64,000 nucleotides of DNA from Cohnella cholangitidis. GTDB lineage: Bacteria > Bacillota > Bacilli > Paenibacillales > Paenibacillaceae. Positions 42,928 through 52,000 of the stretch are shown here, piece after piece. The notes beneath the pieces are model-generated. The model was given only the letters and a program-made list of their open reading frames with translations. It searched no databases and was not told the origin of the DNA. The position numbers were made by a program, and so were the translations under genes. How positions within the stretch are numbered: position 1 is the stretch's first letter; each line of letters begins with the position of its first letter. The DNA lies in contig NZ_CP041969.1 of the NCBI RefSeq assembly GCF_014107495.1, positions 1 through 64,000 of the forward strand, read 5' to 3'.

Positions 42928-44078
42928 GCCCGCGCGTGGAACTTTTCGATTCATCGAACGTGAATTCCTATGCATGGCCCGATACCGAATACGGCCGCTA
43001 TGCCAGGAGCTATCTTCTTCCGTTGCTGGAGCAAGGCTCCGAACGGTTCGTCCGGAACGTCCGCACGCGGATTCTTGTTCTCTCGGTAGACGGGATTCCG
43101 GTCCCCGTCACCGTTAACGATGCCGAGTACGACAATTCCTATGTTTGTTCGCCATATACGCACTATGTCAGTTACGCCAAGCAAGAGCTTGTCCTGCTTC
43201 GCAATCGAGCTCTTATTACGTGCTTTAGCGCGATGTTATCGGGGATCGGGTTATCTCTTAAGAGCTCGCGCTTTAATCGGATCGTTCACGTCAACAACTG
43301 GCTATTATCGACCAACCTCTACCCTGTGCTTGACGAGAAACAATGGGACGCCGCGCTGGACAAGCTTCTGTTCGCGTTTCCCGACCACGCTATCGCCTTC
43401 CGGTCGCTCAATCCGTCTCTTAATGCGCGGGAGCTGGATCGGTTGCGTTCACGGAAGTGTCGACTCGTCCCAAGCCGGCAGATTTATTTGCTGTGGACAA
43501 ATGATGCAAGTTTCGGTAATGCCAAGGCGCGATGGCTGCTTAAACGGGATGCAAACTTGGCCGACACTCACGGTTATTTTAAGGTTAGCGCAAGCGAAAT
43601 GACCGACGCCGATATTCCTCGGATCGCGGAGCTGTATCGAATGCTCTACTTGGAGAAGTACTCTTTCCACAATCCTCAGTTCACGGAAAGATTTTTGGCC
43701 GAAGCGCTGCATGAAGGAACGCTGGAGCTGTACGGCTACCGCCGCCATGGACGGCTGGATGCGGTACTCGGATTCTATGCGCGGGACGGCGCCATGACGA
43801 CGCCTCTGTTCGGATACGATACGTCCCTCCCGCAGGAGCTTGGCTTGTACAGGATGCTTTCAGCGTTGCTTATCGGATTGGCTCGCGAACGAGGTCTGCT
43901 GTTGCACGAGAGCTCTGGTGCGGCCCAATTCAAAAGGAATAGAGGCGCTATTGCGGAAATCGAATATACGGCGGTTTATATTCGGCACTTGCCATTGCGC
44001 CGCAGATGGAGTTGGTCGGCGCTCGAATGGCTGTTGGCGAGAATCGGCGTTCCTCTATTGCGCAAATACAAACTTTAA
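42924..44078 (+). CDS. GNAT-like/FemX-like acyltransferase-type protein
   Basis: 384 residues. The N-terminal half (1-200) has a degenerate GNAT-like pattern (TRILVLSVDGIPVPVTVND), and the C-terminal half (about 210-350) has ADIPRIAELYRMLYLEKYS, LYGYRRHGRLDAVLGFYAR and ALLIGLARERGLLLHESSGAAQFKRNRGA, a layout seen in double-GNAT or FemX-type aminoacyl and acyl transferases. The start is GTG overlapping the stop of the preceding gene. It may transfer an activated acyl group to an amine. The family assignment is weak. Confidence 0.6.
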   Translation: MSPRVELFDSSNVNSYAWPDTEYGRYARSYLLPLLEQGSERFVRNVRTRILVLSVDGIPVPVTVNDAEYDNSYVCSPYTHYVSYAKQELVLLRNRALITCFSAMLSGIGLSLKSSRFNRIVHVNNWLLSTNLYPVLDEKQWDAALDKLLFAFPDHAIAFRSLNPSLNARELDRLRSRKCRLVPSRQIYLLWTNDASFGNAKARWLLKRDANLADTHGYFKVSASEMTDADIPRIAELYRMLYLEKYSFHNPQFTERFLAEALHEGTLELYGYRRHGRLDAVLGFYARDGAMTTPLFGYDTSLPQELGLYRMLSALLIGLARERGLLLHESSGAAQFKRNRGAIAEIEYTAVYIRHLPLRRRWSWSALEWLLARIGVPLLRKYKL

Positions 44079-44105
44079 GCTAGAGACGAAGTAAGGAGCC
44101 AAACC

Positions 44106-44954
44106 ATGCCGAATAAAGAGAAGATCGCGCTTGTAACCGGCGCTTCCAGCGGCTTTGGCCTGCTGATCGCAGTCGCATTGGCGGATAAGGGATATCGGGT
44201 CATCGCCACGATGCGCGACTTGGATCGGCAAGCGCCTTTAAGGCAAGAAGCCGAACGGTACGGCGTCGGCGCAAAGCTCGAGATCATGAAGCTTGACGTT
44301 ACGGACGCTTCATCGATCGATGAGGCCGTGACTCGCACGGCCAGCTTGTTCGGTCGAATTGACTTATTGGTGAACAACGCCGGGTTTGCCGTGGGAGGTT
44401 TCATCGAAGAGGTCCCGATGGAAGCCTGGCGAGCGCAGATGGAGACGAACTTCATGGGGGTCGTCGCCGTCACCCGTGCCGTCTTGCCTTTAATGCGCCT
44501 GCAAAGAGAAGGCGCTATTATCCAGATCGGGAGCGTCAGCGGCAGGGTCGGTCTGCCGGGATACGGGGCGTATGCCGCCTCGAAGTTCGCGATCGAAGGC
44601 TTCAGCGAAAGTCTGCGCCATGAGGTGGCGCCTTACGGTATCCGGGTATTGCTAGTGGAGCCCGGCGCCTACCGGACGCCGATCTGGAGCAAAGGCTTCG
44701 CAAGCCTATATAAGCTGCCGAATTCTCCGTACGCGGAAAGTTTGGCATCCGTGCTCGAATATGCCGCCAAGACGGCGGACGCGTCGCCGGATCCTCGGGA
44801 GGTAGCAGACCTCGTCGTCCGACTAGCCGTGCAAAAACGCTCAAAGCGGCTGCGCTACCCGATCGGGCGGGGAGCCCGGCTGCTGATTCTAGCCGGGAAA
44901 TTGCTTCCTTGGCGCTGGATCGAGGCGGCCGTCCGCCGGACGCTTAACAAATAA
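44106..44954 (+). CDS. Short-chain dehydrogenase/reductase
   Basis: 282 residues of the classical SDR type: cofactor motif TGASSGFGLL (about 12-21), NNAG in LVNNAGFAVGG, catalytic Ser in IQIGSVSGRVG and YxxxK in YGAYAASKFA. The C-terminus (RYPIGRGARLLILAGKLLPWRWIE) is typical of SDRs acting on lipids or sterol-like substrates. GTAAGGAGCC precedes the ATG, 27 bases after the GNAT-like gene. It ends the operon, with a strong terminator right after the stop. It probably performs a reduction on the KAS III product. Confidence 0.92.
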   Translation: MPNKEKIALVTGASSGFGLLIAVALADKGYRVIATMRDLDRQAPLRQEAERYGVGAKLEIMKLDVTDASSIDEAVTRTASLFGRIDLLVNNAGFAVGGFIEEVPMEAWRAQMETNFMGVVAVTRAVLPLMRLQREGAIIQIGSVSGRVGLPGYGAYAASKFAIEGFSESLRHEVAPYGIRVLLVEPGAYRTPIWSKGFASLYKLPNSPYAESLASVLEYAAKTADASPDPREVADLVVRLAVQKRSKRLRYPIGRGARLLILAGKLLPWRWIEAAVRRTLNK

Positions 44955-44984
44955 ACCGCGACGAATTGCGATTCGTCGCGGTTT
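44953..44984. terminator. Bidirectional terminator
   Basis: AAACCGCGACGAAT and ATTCGTCGCGGTTT form a perfect 14-bp stem with a four-base loop and flanking A/T tracts. It separates the seven-gene operon from the convergent surface-polysaccharide genes. Confidence 0.93.
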
Positions 44985-44986
44985 CA

Positions 44987-46063
44987 TCAATTATTGGCGT
45001 CCAATGCTTTTTTTAATTCCTCGAGGTAGCGGAACCCATATTTCTTGTCAGCCTCCAGATATGCCCCTTCACCCCATTCGTTCCACGCATTAAAGAATAT
45101 AAAATCGGGGTGGAAGCTTGCCTTGGCTCTCTTGATTGCCGCAGACATATAAGCTCCGAACTTCTCGGGGGAAGCATTGCGCAGCACCATGCCGCTATAT
45201 CCCCTTCTCGGGGAATTATCCCAGTCGTTGAATGCGCCCAATATGATGCTTTTTCCCTTTCTCTTTATCTTTCTTTCCAGAATACGTTTCCAGACTTCAT
45301 CGTAATCAAACATCTTCAGTGCTCTCCCGGATAGCGGATTCGGATCATTCACTTCCGTGAATCGCCGTTTATTTCCTAGGTCAAGACGCATCGTATAGTT
45401 TGGCTCAAGTACTACCGTAGCATCGAATCCCGGGATATCCGCATCATAGAAAGCATTGATCGTTTCGATGAAATAAATGCCCTTCAGACCATTTTCTCTA
45501 GCCAACCTTTGCCAGTAATTTAATTTCTCCGCGCAAGCCGGAATGCCCGCAGAGTTATGAATTACGAAAATCGGTTTCCCTTTATATCGAATATATCTGG
45601 AGTCTTTGAAACAACTAAGCAGATAATCAAAATGTTCCTTCCACTCCGCTTCCTCCCCATATTCTTGTCGGAGAAGAAGCTTATCTTTGGCGGCTTTTCC
45701 CGGTTCGTTCCACTTTATCCAATCGTGGTTGGCCCAGCATAGACAGAAAGGAAAATCCGGCTTGCCCGATTGCAATACTTCGTTAAACGGCCTTTCGAGC
45801 AACCTTCTGCCTTGAAACCAATAATGGTAGTAACAAAACCCGTAAACTCCGTATTTCTTCGCAAGATAAGCTTGCTGCTCCCTTACGGAAGGATCCGTTA
45901 AATCATAATATTGGCTCCGATAAGGCTGCCTAGGCTGATAATGTCCCGGAAATAAAGGCTTTGCCTTGCGGGTAAAAGTCCATTCGGTAAAACCGTTTCC
46001 CCACCACTTGTCATTCTCCCGAATGCGATGAAATTGAGGCAAATAATACGCGATTACTTTCAA
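44987..46063 (-). CDS. WbsX-type GH99-like glycosyl protein
   Basis: 358 residues of the WbsX family (PF14307), related to GH99 glycosidases: YYLPQFHRIRENDKWWGNGFTEW near the N-terminus, GVYGFCYYHYWFQGRRLLE, then PFCLCWANHDWIKWN and NAWNEWGEGAYLEADKKYG near the C-terminus. These proteins are encoded in polysaccharide loci and act as glycosyltransferases or hydrolases of mannose-like units. There is no signal peptide. The TupA-like gene lies 36 bases upstream in the same direction, so they are probably co-transcribed. Confidence 0.9.
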   Translation of the reverse strand: MKVIAYYLPQFHRIRENDKWWGNGFTEWTFTRKAKPLFPGHYQPRQPYRSQYYDLTDPSVREQQAYLAKKYGVYGFCYYHYWFQGRRLLERPFNEVLQSGKPDFPFCLCWANHDWIKWNEPGKAAKDKLLLRQEYGEEAEWKEHFDYLLSCFKDSRYIRYKGKPIFVIHNSAGIPACAEKLNYWQRLARENGLKGIYFIETINAFYDADIPGFDATVVLEPNYTMRLDLGNKRRFTEVNDPNPLSGRALKMFDYDEVWKRILERKIKRKGKSIILGAFNDWDNSPRRGYSGMVLRNASPEKFGAYMSAAIKRAKASFHPDFIFFNAWNEWGEGAYLEADKKYGFRYLEELKKALDANN

Positions 46064-46099
46064 TGACTCCCCTCCCCCCGGGCCGAGGCGTTTCGGCCG

Positions 46100-46917
46100 T
46101 CAATTGTATTTCGATAAATCAAGCAATCCGCTCAATAACATCTCGTACTCCATCGGGTAATGTTTAAATCCGCTTTCGGGGGTAAACGTCAATTCTCCGA
46201 AATAAATCCGGTTATTCGTGTAATAGAGATCAACGCGTACCATAGCGAAGCCCTTGGCCAATCTCGCCGCTAACGCGGTCATTTGATCGAGAGCATCCGG
46301 TCTATGGACAAGCTGGGGAAAATTAGGATAGGCGGCCTTGAAAGGAAGTCTGTTCCAGTTCAAGTCGTAAATATCGCGTTTGTGGTTCTTGTAGCGATCG
46401 CCGTCGACCTGTACGTATACCGGCTTCCCATGAAAGCAAAAAAACTTATAGTCTTTCAGGTCTCCCGATGGATCTTCAAGCCGATGTTCGATCAGAATAC
46501 GTCCCTTTAACGGCTTATAGTTGGGCTCCCGATACAAATCATAATAATTGCTTCTCAACCATTCCTTTAATTTTGCGCTCGTTTTCTCCCAATCAACCTT
46601 CGTTTTGTCCTTAACGTTTATGTTCCAACCGGATCCATGGGTCGCCTTCATAACGAACGATTGCGGGAGCGATTCAATGGGAATTTGGCTAACTTTCTTA
46701 TAGATGCCGATGATTGGCACAAGATAGGACTCTCCGATTCGTTTCGACACATAACGGCGTACCTTGAACTTATCAACGTATTTCGCGAATCTCTCCAAGT
46801 TTCCGTTTAATTTGATCCATTGTATTTTCTCCGAGAACGTTCGCGGTTAGCTAAATTCGGCGAGCATCCATGGTACTTTTCGAAAGTCGACTTAATAAAG
46901 CTTACATCCTCATCCAT
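46100..46917 (-). CDS. TupA-like ATP-grasp ligase (frameshifted)
   Basis: About 272 residues when corrected. Reading starts at ATG 46917 (DEDVSFIKSTFEKYHGCSPN), and one base is missing in the run at 46845-46846 (AACCG should be AACCCG), after which PRTFSEKIQWIKLNGN and KYVDKFKVRRYV follow without break. The N-terminal PxTFxEKIQW block, ATP-grasp lysine in SFVMKATHGSG and metal site FGELTFTPESGF are those of TupA, which attaches glutamate to teichuronopeptide or capsule polymers. The TTG at 46798 gives only 232 residues and cuts off this conserved block. Confidence 0.83.
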
Positions 46918-47116
46918 CTAACCATCACTTCCATCCCAGAAATGTTTTAAGCGACATTAATATTCTATGTAGCCGAAGCATTGCTGGAATTAGGGTTATG
47001 ACTGTTTTTAGCGTTAAAGGCCGACCTATCCCGAACATAATGGAAGCGCCCATAACATTTGTCTATTTCTTCACATATACTTGTCTTAGCACATGGAGAA
47101 GGAAGGCTAGAAATGT

Positions 47117-48769
47117 ATGAAGACCAGGAATAACAATCCTGTGACGGATATGGACAGCTTTCGGACGATGAAAAAAGAGTTGAAATGGACAATCATCGAT
47201 AAATTTTTCAGGCCTGTTCAAGATAAGAACAAAGATCCGTTCTTTAGAAAAATGAAAGATCTCAAGCGCCTCCTTATTCGGAAATACCGGTCTAAATCCC
47301 AGCGCTCGTTGATCTCCGTTATTATGCCGACGTTTAATCGCGCTAAAGTGATCCCTTTCGCGATCCGATCCGTTCTGCGGCAATCCTATCGAAATTGGGA
47401 GCTCATCATCGTGGACGATGGCGGACAGGACGATACGGAAAGAGTCGTTCAAGCATTCAAAGATCCAAGAATCAGATATTTCAAAAAAAGGTTCAATAAA
47501 GGCGCAGGCTCAGCTAGAAACGCGGGACTGCGAATCTCTTCCGGAACATACTTGGCTTATCTGGATTCCGATAATGAATGGGATCCCGACTACTTATTAT
47601 TAATGGTCAACGCATTAAAGAACTCTCCTTCGCACGAATCGATCTATTGCGGACAGGATATTTACCGCAGTTCGAAGAGGAGTCCCGACATGAAGTTCGA
47701 AGGCGTACGCGCGGGACTTTTCAATAGATCGATGCTGGAAAATAAAAATTACATCGATCTTAACGTCTTCATGCACCATCGGAGTTTGTACGAGAAGCAT
47801 GGCGGTTTTGACGCGAAGCTAGTTAAACTGCTGGACTGGGATCTCCTGTTACGCTATTCGAACGATAGTTTCCCCTTCTTCCTCCCCTGCAGATTAGGCA
47901 CCTATTATTTCGGAAGGGCCGACAATCAGATAACCTTCAAGAAGAGGGTAAAACCAATGGCTCGACTCCATGCCAAATTGATGTCCGCCCCGTTAATCTT
48001 AGAATCGGCGCCGAAGTTGCAATCCGTATTGAAAATCTCATCCTTCTTCTCGATCCCGAAGGCAAATGATAGGCTCGATTTAAGCAGAAAAACGACGGTT
48101 ATTTTTGTTCCGAATTCAAAGGACCTACGGCTCGTTCGACTTAGCGTGGAAGCATTATTGAAAAATACGGATAGAAGAGCTTATTCATTGATCGTCATCG
48201 AACATCATTCCTCCCGGGATTTCGCTCGCTATCTTAAATCTCTTGAATCCGCCGGACATGCAACAATCATATGGACAACTAGCAATTCAAGCCTTTCGCG
48301 GAAAGTTAATCTAGCGATTAGCGCAGCGGAATCCGACCACGACATTGCGATCGTTAACCACGCGACATTGGCGACGAACGGATGGCTTGGCGGCATGCAG
48401 CAAGTGATAACGGATATTCCGAACGCAGGCATAGTCGTACCCAGACGTGTCCTGCCGCGTAATTCTAGTTATATTACGCAGCATGTTCCCTTCTGCTCCC
48501 GAAATTTCGAGGCTGATGTGAGCTTGTCTATGCATAATAGGAATATTGTCGACCCTTTTCTTATGCTCTCCAAAGGATATGTGGAACTTTCGTATGCCCC
48601 TTTAATGGGCGTGCTGTTATCCCGTGAGTGGTTGAAAAGAAACCGAAGCAACCTCGTTTTTGGGAAGAACGACTATAAATCGAATCTGAAGATGTGCGAG
48701 CAAGCGGTTAAAGACGGGTTTAAGGTCGTATACACACCTCATTCGAAAATTTACTACGTGCACAAGTGA
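47117..48769 (+). CDS. Glycosyltransferase family 2 protein with two GT-A-like domains
   Basis: 550 residues. The first GT2 domain (about 70-320) has ISVIMPTFNRAKVIPFAIRSVLRQSYRNW and the metal-binding VDDGGQDD, with NKGAGSARNAG and LDSDNEWDPDY. The second (about 345-550) begins VIFVPNSKDLRLVRLSVEALLKN but lacks a clear DxD, so it may be non-catalytic. The N-terminal 50 residues are basic. GGAAGGCTAG precedes the ATG. It is divergent from the TupA/WbsX pair and probably builds the same cell-surface polymer. Confidence 0.9.
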   Translation: MKTRNNNPVTDMDSFRTMKKELKWTIIDKFFRPVQDKNKDPFFRKMKDLKRLLIRKYRSKSQRSLISVIMPTFNRAKVIPFAIRSVLRQSYRNWELIIVDDGGQDDTERVVQAFKDPRIRYFKKRFNKGAGSARNAGLRISSGTYLAYLDSDNEWDPDYLLLMVNALKNSPSHESIYCGQDIYRSSKRSPDMKFEGVRAGLFNRSMLENKNYIDLNVFMHHRSLYEKHGGFDAKLVKLLDWDLLLRYSNDSFPFFLPCRLGTYYFGRADNQITFKKRVKPMARLHAKLMSAPLILESAPKLQSVLKISSFFSIPKANDRLDLSRKTTVIFVPNSKDLRLVRLSVEALLKNTDRRAYSLIVIEHHSSRDFARYLKSLESAGHATIIWTTSNSSLSRKVNLAISAAESDHDIAIVNHATLATNGWLGGMQQVITDIPNAGIVVPRRVLPRNSSYITQHVPFCSRNFEADVSLSMHNRNIVDPFLMLSKGYVELSYAPLMGVLLSREWLKRNRSNLVFGKNDYKSNLKMCEQAVKDGFKVVYTPHSKIYYVHK

Positions 48770-48789
48770 TCTTGTGCCAGCAAACAGAA

Positions 48790-48812
48790 AAACCCGCGAT
48801 TTCCGCGGGTTT
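48790..48812. terminator. Terminator after the GT2 gene
   Basis: AAACCCGCG and CGCGGGTTT form a nine-base stem around ATTTC. It serves the GT2 gene (stop 48769), and its left side lies eight bases beyond the stop of the minus-strand peptide at 48820. Confidence 0.85.
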
Positions 48813-48819
48813 GAATTTA

Positions 48820-48894
48820 TCAAGTAAGGGTACCGAAACCTTCGATAAACTCGATTACGCCGTTGTCGGTTTCCTTCGTTCTAAGCTTGTACAT
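48820..48894 (-). CDS. 24-residue peptide downstream of the PKS/NRPS gene
   Basis: ATG at 48894 with GAGAAGGAGTTAGTCGATT upstream opens a 24-codon frame, starting MYKLRTKETDNG and ending FIEGFGTLT, then the minus-strand terminator. There is no cysteine. It lies beyond the terminator of the large PKS/NRPS gene. Just before it (48912-48962) another frame ends in EKEEDEEIDLTDLNL. Both look like coding peptide rather than random sequence, but neither matches a family I know. They could be precursor or signalling peptides; the ribosome site of the second is good. Confidence 0.5.
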   Translation of the reverse strand: MYKLRTKETDNGVIEFIEGFGTLT

Positions 48895-48979
48895 AATCGA
48901 CTAACTCCTTCTCTATAAGTTTAGATCAGTCAGATCGATCTCTTCGTCTTCTTCTTTTTCAAGGCAAATCTAATAAAAA

Positions 48980-49013
48980 ATCGTATACAAGGGCAGACAC
49001 CCTTGTATACGAT
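48980..49013 (-). terminator. Terminator of the PKS/NRPS operon
   Basis: ATCGTATACAAGGG and CCCTTGTATACGAT form a perfect 14-bp stem around a six-base loop, followed on the minus strand by TTTTTT. It lies 34 bases past the stop of the large PKS/NRPS gene. Confidence 0.93.
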
Positions 49014-49047
49014 AATTAACAACATTAAACTTCATAGAGTATATTAC

Positions 49048-52000
49048 CTAAAACTGAAATCCCGAGCCGAAGAGTGTGTCTTCCGTATTCGTAGATTCGT
49101 GCAACTCATCGATTCCCGTAAGCTTGCCAAGACTCTCCGACGGAGAAGCCGCAACTTTCTCTAGCAGCTTCAGCAGCTCGTCGGCCATTTCGGCAACGGT
49201 CTCTTCCCGAAACAAGCTGGAACGATAGTCAAAGGCGAGCTCTAACGCTCCATGCTTTTCTTCCGCCTGAAGCACGAGATCAAGCTTCGCCGCAGCGAAG
49301 TTCCACGGCAACGTCCGCCAAACAAGCCATCCCCATGGGACGGCGCAGGGTCCATGTTCTGCATCACGAACATCGTCTCGAAAAGCGGATTACGGTTCCC
49401 TTCCCAACGGACAATACCCTTTTCGCTCAACACATCGGTAAGATCTTCCGCGGATACCCAAGGATGCTCGAACGCTTCCATCAGGCTTACCTTAACCTCT
49501 CTTAGCCAGTCTTCGAACGTAAGCGTAGGCTCGGGACGGTTGCGGATGGCCCAGGTTTGAAGCAACAAGCCGGCGGTCTGCGCCAGATCGGGATGATTTC
49601 GGCCAGCCGATGGCACGCCGGTCACGATATCCGTCTTCCCGGACCAGCAACCGAGCAGCGCTTGATAGGACGCAAGCATGACCATGAACAAGGTCGTTCC
49701 CGTACGCGTGGCAAGGTGCTCCAACTCGGTTTTGATAGAACTATCTACGAGAAACGAATATCGGTCGGCTTTGTCCAACTCGGATAGATCCGACACCGAC
49801 TTTCTTTCCCGGTCGTACGGCAATTCGAATTCCGGTATCCCATCCGCGAACTTCGAGATCCAATAAGCCTGCTGCCGATCCCACTCCGCTTCGTTCCGAA
49901 GGTTAGCGATCCATGCGCTATAATCTTTGAGCTGCGCCTTCACCTCCGGCAATGGCCGATTCTCGTAGAGCGCCAGCAAGTCGCGAACGAGAATGCCCGA
50001 CGTCACCCCGTCGGATACCGCGTGATGGATGTCGAGGAGCAAGAGATGTCGCTCCGGCCCCATCCGTGCGAGTCCGACTCGGAAGAGCGGCGATTGCGTC
50101 AGTTCGAACGGGCGAAGCCACGCTCGCGCCGCAGCTTTCCAATTCCCTTCGACCCCAGAGAAAAAAGCCTTCTCTTCCAACGTTTCCAGTTCGACGTTCG
50201 TCTCCGCGTGAACGATCTGAACCGTTTGACCCTCCGATTGGCCGAAGGAAGTACGAAGCGATTCATGCCGGTCTGCGAGCCGGATTAACGCTTCCTTCAG
50301 CCTGTCCGCGTCCAGCTCCCCTTCAAGCTCCAGCACCGACGGCATATGATAAGACAGGCTGCCGGGATTTCGATATTCATGCAGGAGCATTTGCTTCTGC
50401 GCGGGAGTAATCGCGTAGTGCGGTTGGTTCGGCGCCCGGGGAATGGAGAACTCTGCGACTTCGGTTTGTTCGGTCGCATCTATTCTTTGAGCCATCTTGC
50501 GTATCGTCGGATACAGGAACATATCTTTAACCGAGACTGGAACGGAGAATCCTTCCCCGATGCGCGCAGCCAACGTAGCGGCTTTCAACGAATGACCGCC
50601 GATGGCGAAGAAATCGTCGTCGATGCCGACTTTGTCCCGTTGCAGCAGCTCCTCCCATAACGCGGCCAATCGTTGCTCCGTCGCCGTGGTCGGCTCGGCG
50701 TACGCCACCCCAGTGTCCATCTCCGCTTCCGGCGCCGGCAGCGCCTTCCGGTCGGCCTTTCCGCTCGCCGTCAGCGGCATCCGCTCCAGCTGCGCGAACA
50801 GCGCAGGGATCATATAGTCCGGCAGCCGCTCTCCGCAATGCTTGCGCAGCTCGCCCGACGTGCAGGCGCGGTCCGCCACGATGTACGCCACTAGACGTTT
50901 GCCGCCCATTCCGTCATCCGCCGCCACGACCGCTGCCTCCGACACCGCATCATGCGACAGCAGCGTTCGCTCGATCTCGCCAAGCTCGATCCGGTACCCC
51001 CGGATTTTCACTTGGTCGTCGATTCGGCCCAAGTATTGAATCTGTCCGTCCGTCGTCCAACGGGCCAAATCGCCCGTCCGGTACATGCGCGTCCCCGGCA
51101 CGAACGGGTTCGCCACGAATTTGTCCGCCGTCAGTTCCGGCTGGTTCGCATAACCCGCCGCCAGCTGCACGCCCGCGATGCACAGCTCCCCGGGCACCCC
51201 GATCGGCTGCGCCTGATCGCTTTCGCCGACGATATAGATCGCCGTGTTGTCGATCGGCTTGCCGATCGGCACGTAATCGAGTTCGCTGTCCGGCTCGCAG
51301 ACGTAAGCCGTCACGTCTACCGTCGCTTCCGTCGGGCCGTACAGGTTAACCAGCTTCGTTTCGGTCAATCCAGCTTGGCGCATTAACGCGTAGAATTTCT
51401 CGACGTGCGCCTTATGCAGCGCTTCACCGCTGGCGAACACGTGCCGCAGCGTGCCCAGCTTCTCCCGCAGCCGCTCCGGCTTCTCGCCCTGCGCCGCTTC
51501 CAAGAACGCCGCCAGCATCGACGGAACGAAGTGCATCGTCGTGATGCGGTTTGCTTCAATGGCTTTCAGCAGTTGTCCCGGGTCTTTCTCCGCGCCCGGG
51601 GCAAGGAATGCCACGCTGGAACCGGATAACATCCACCAGAACAGTTCCCACACCGACACGTCGAAGCTGTACGGCGTTTTCTGCAAGATGACGTCCCGCT
51701 CGCCGAGCGAGTATGCCTGCTGCATCCAATGAATCCTGTTAATAACGGATCGGTTCCGGATCATGACGCCCTTCGGCCGTCCCGTCGAACCGGACGTGTA
51801 AAGAATGTATGCGTTTTGCTCAGGGGAGACAGCGACATCGGGTGCTTCCGCGCTCCCTTCTCCGTCTAAATCCAGGTCGATAAGCGCGGCATCCGAGCAA
51901 GCCTCCGCGGCGAAGCCTAACCAGTTCGCTTGCGCGCAGACTAGGCGAAGGCCCGCATTGTCGGCCATATAGCGCAGCCGATCCGCCGGAAAGTCCGGAG

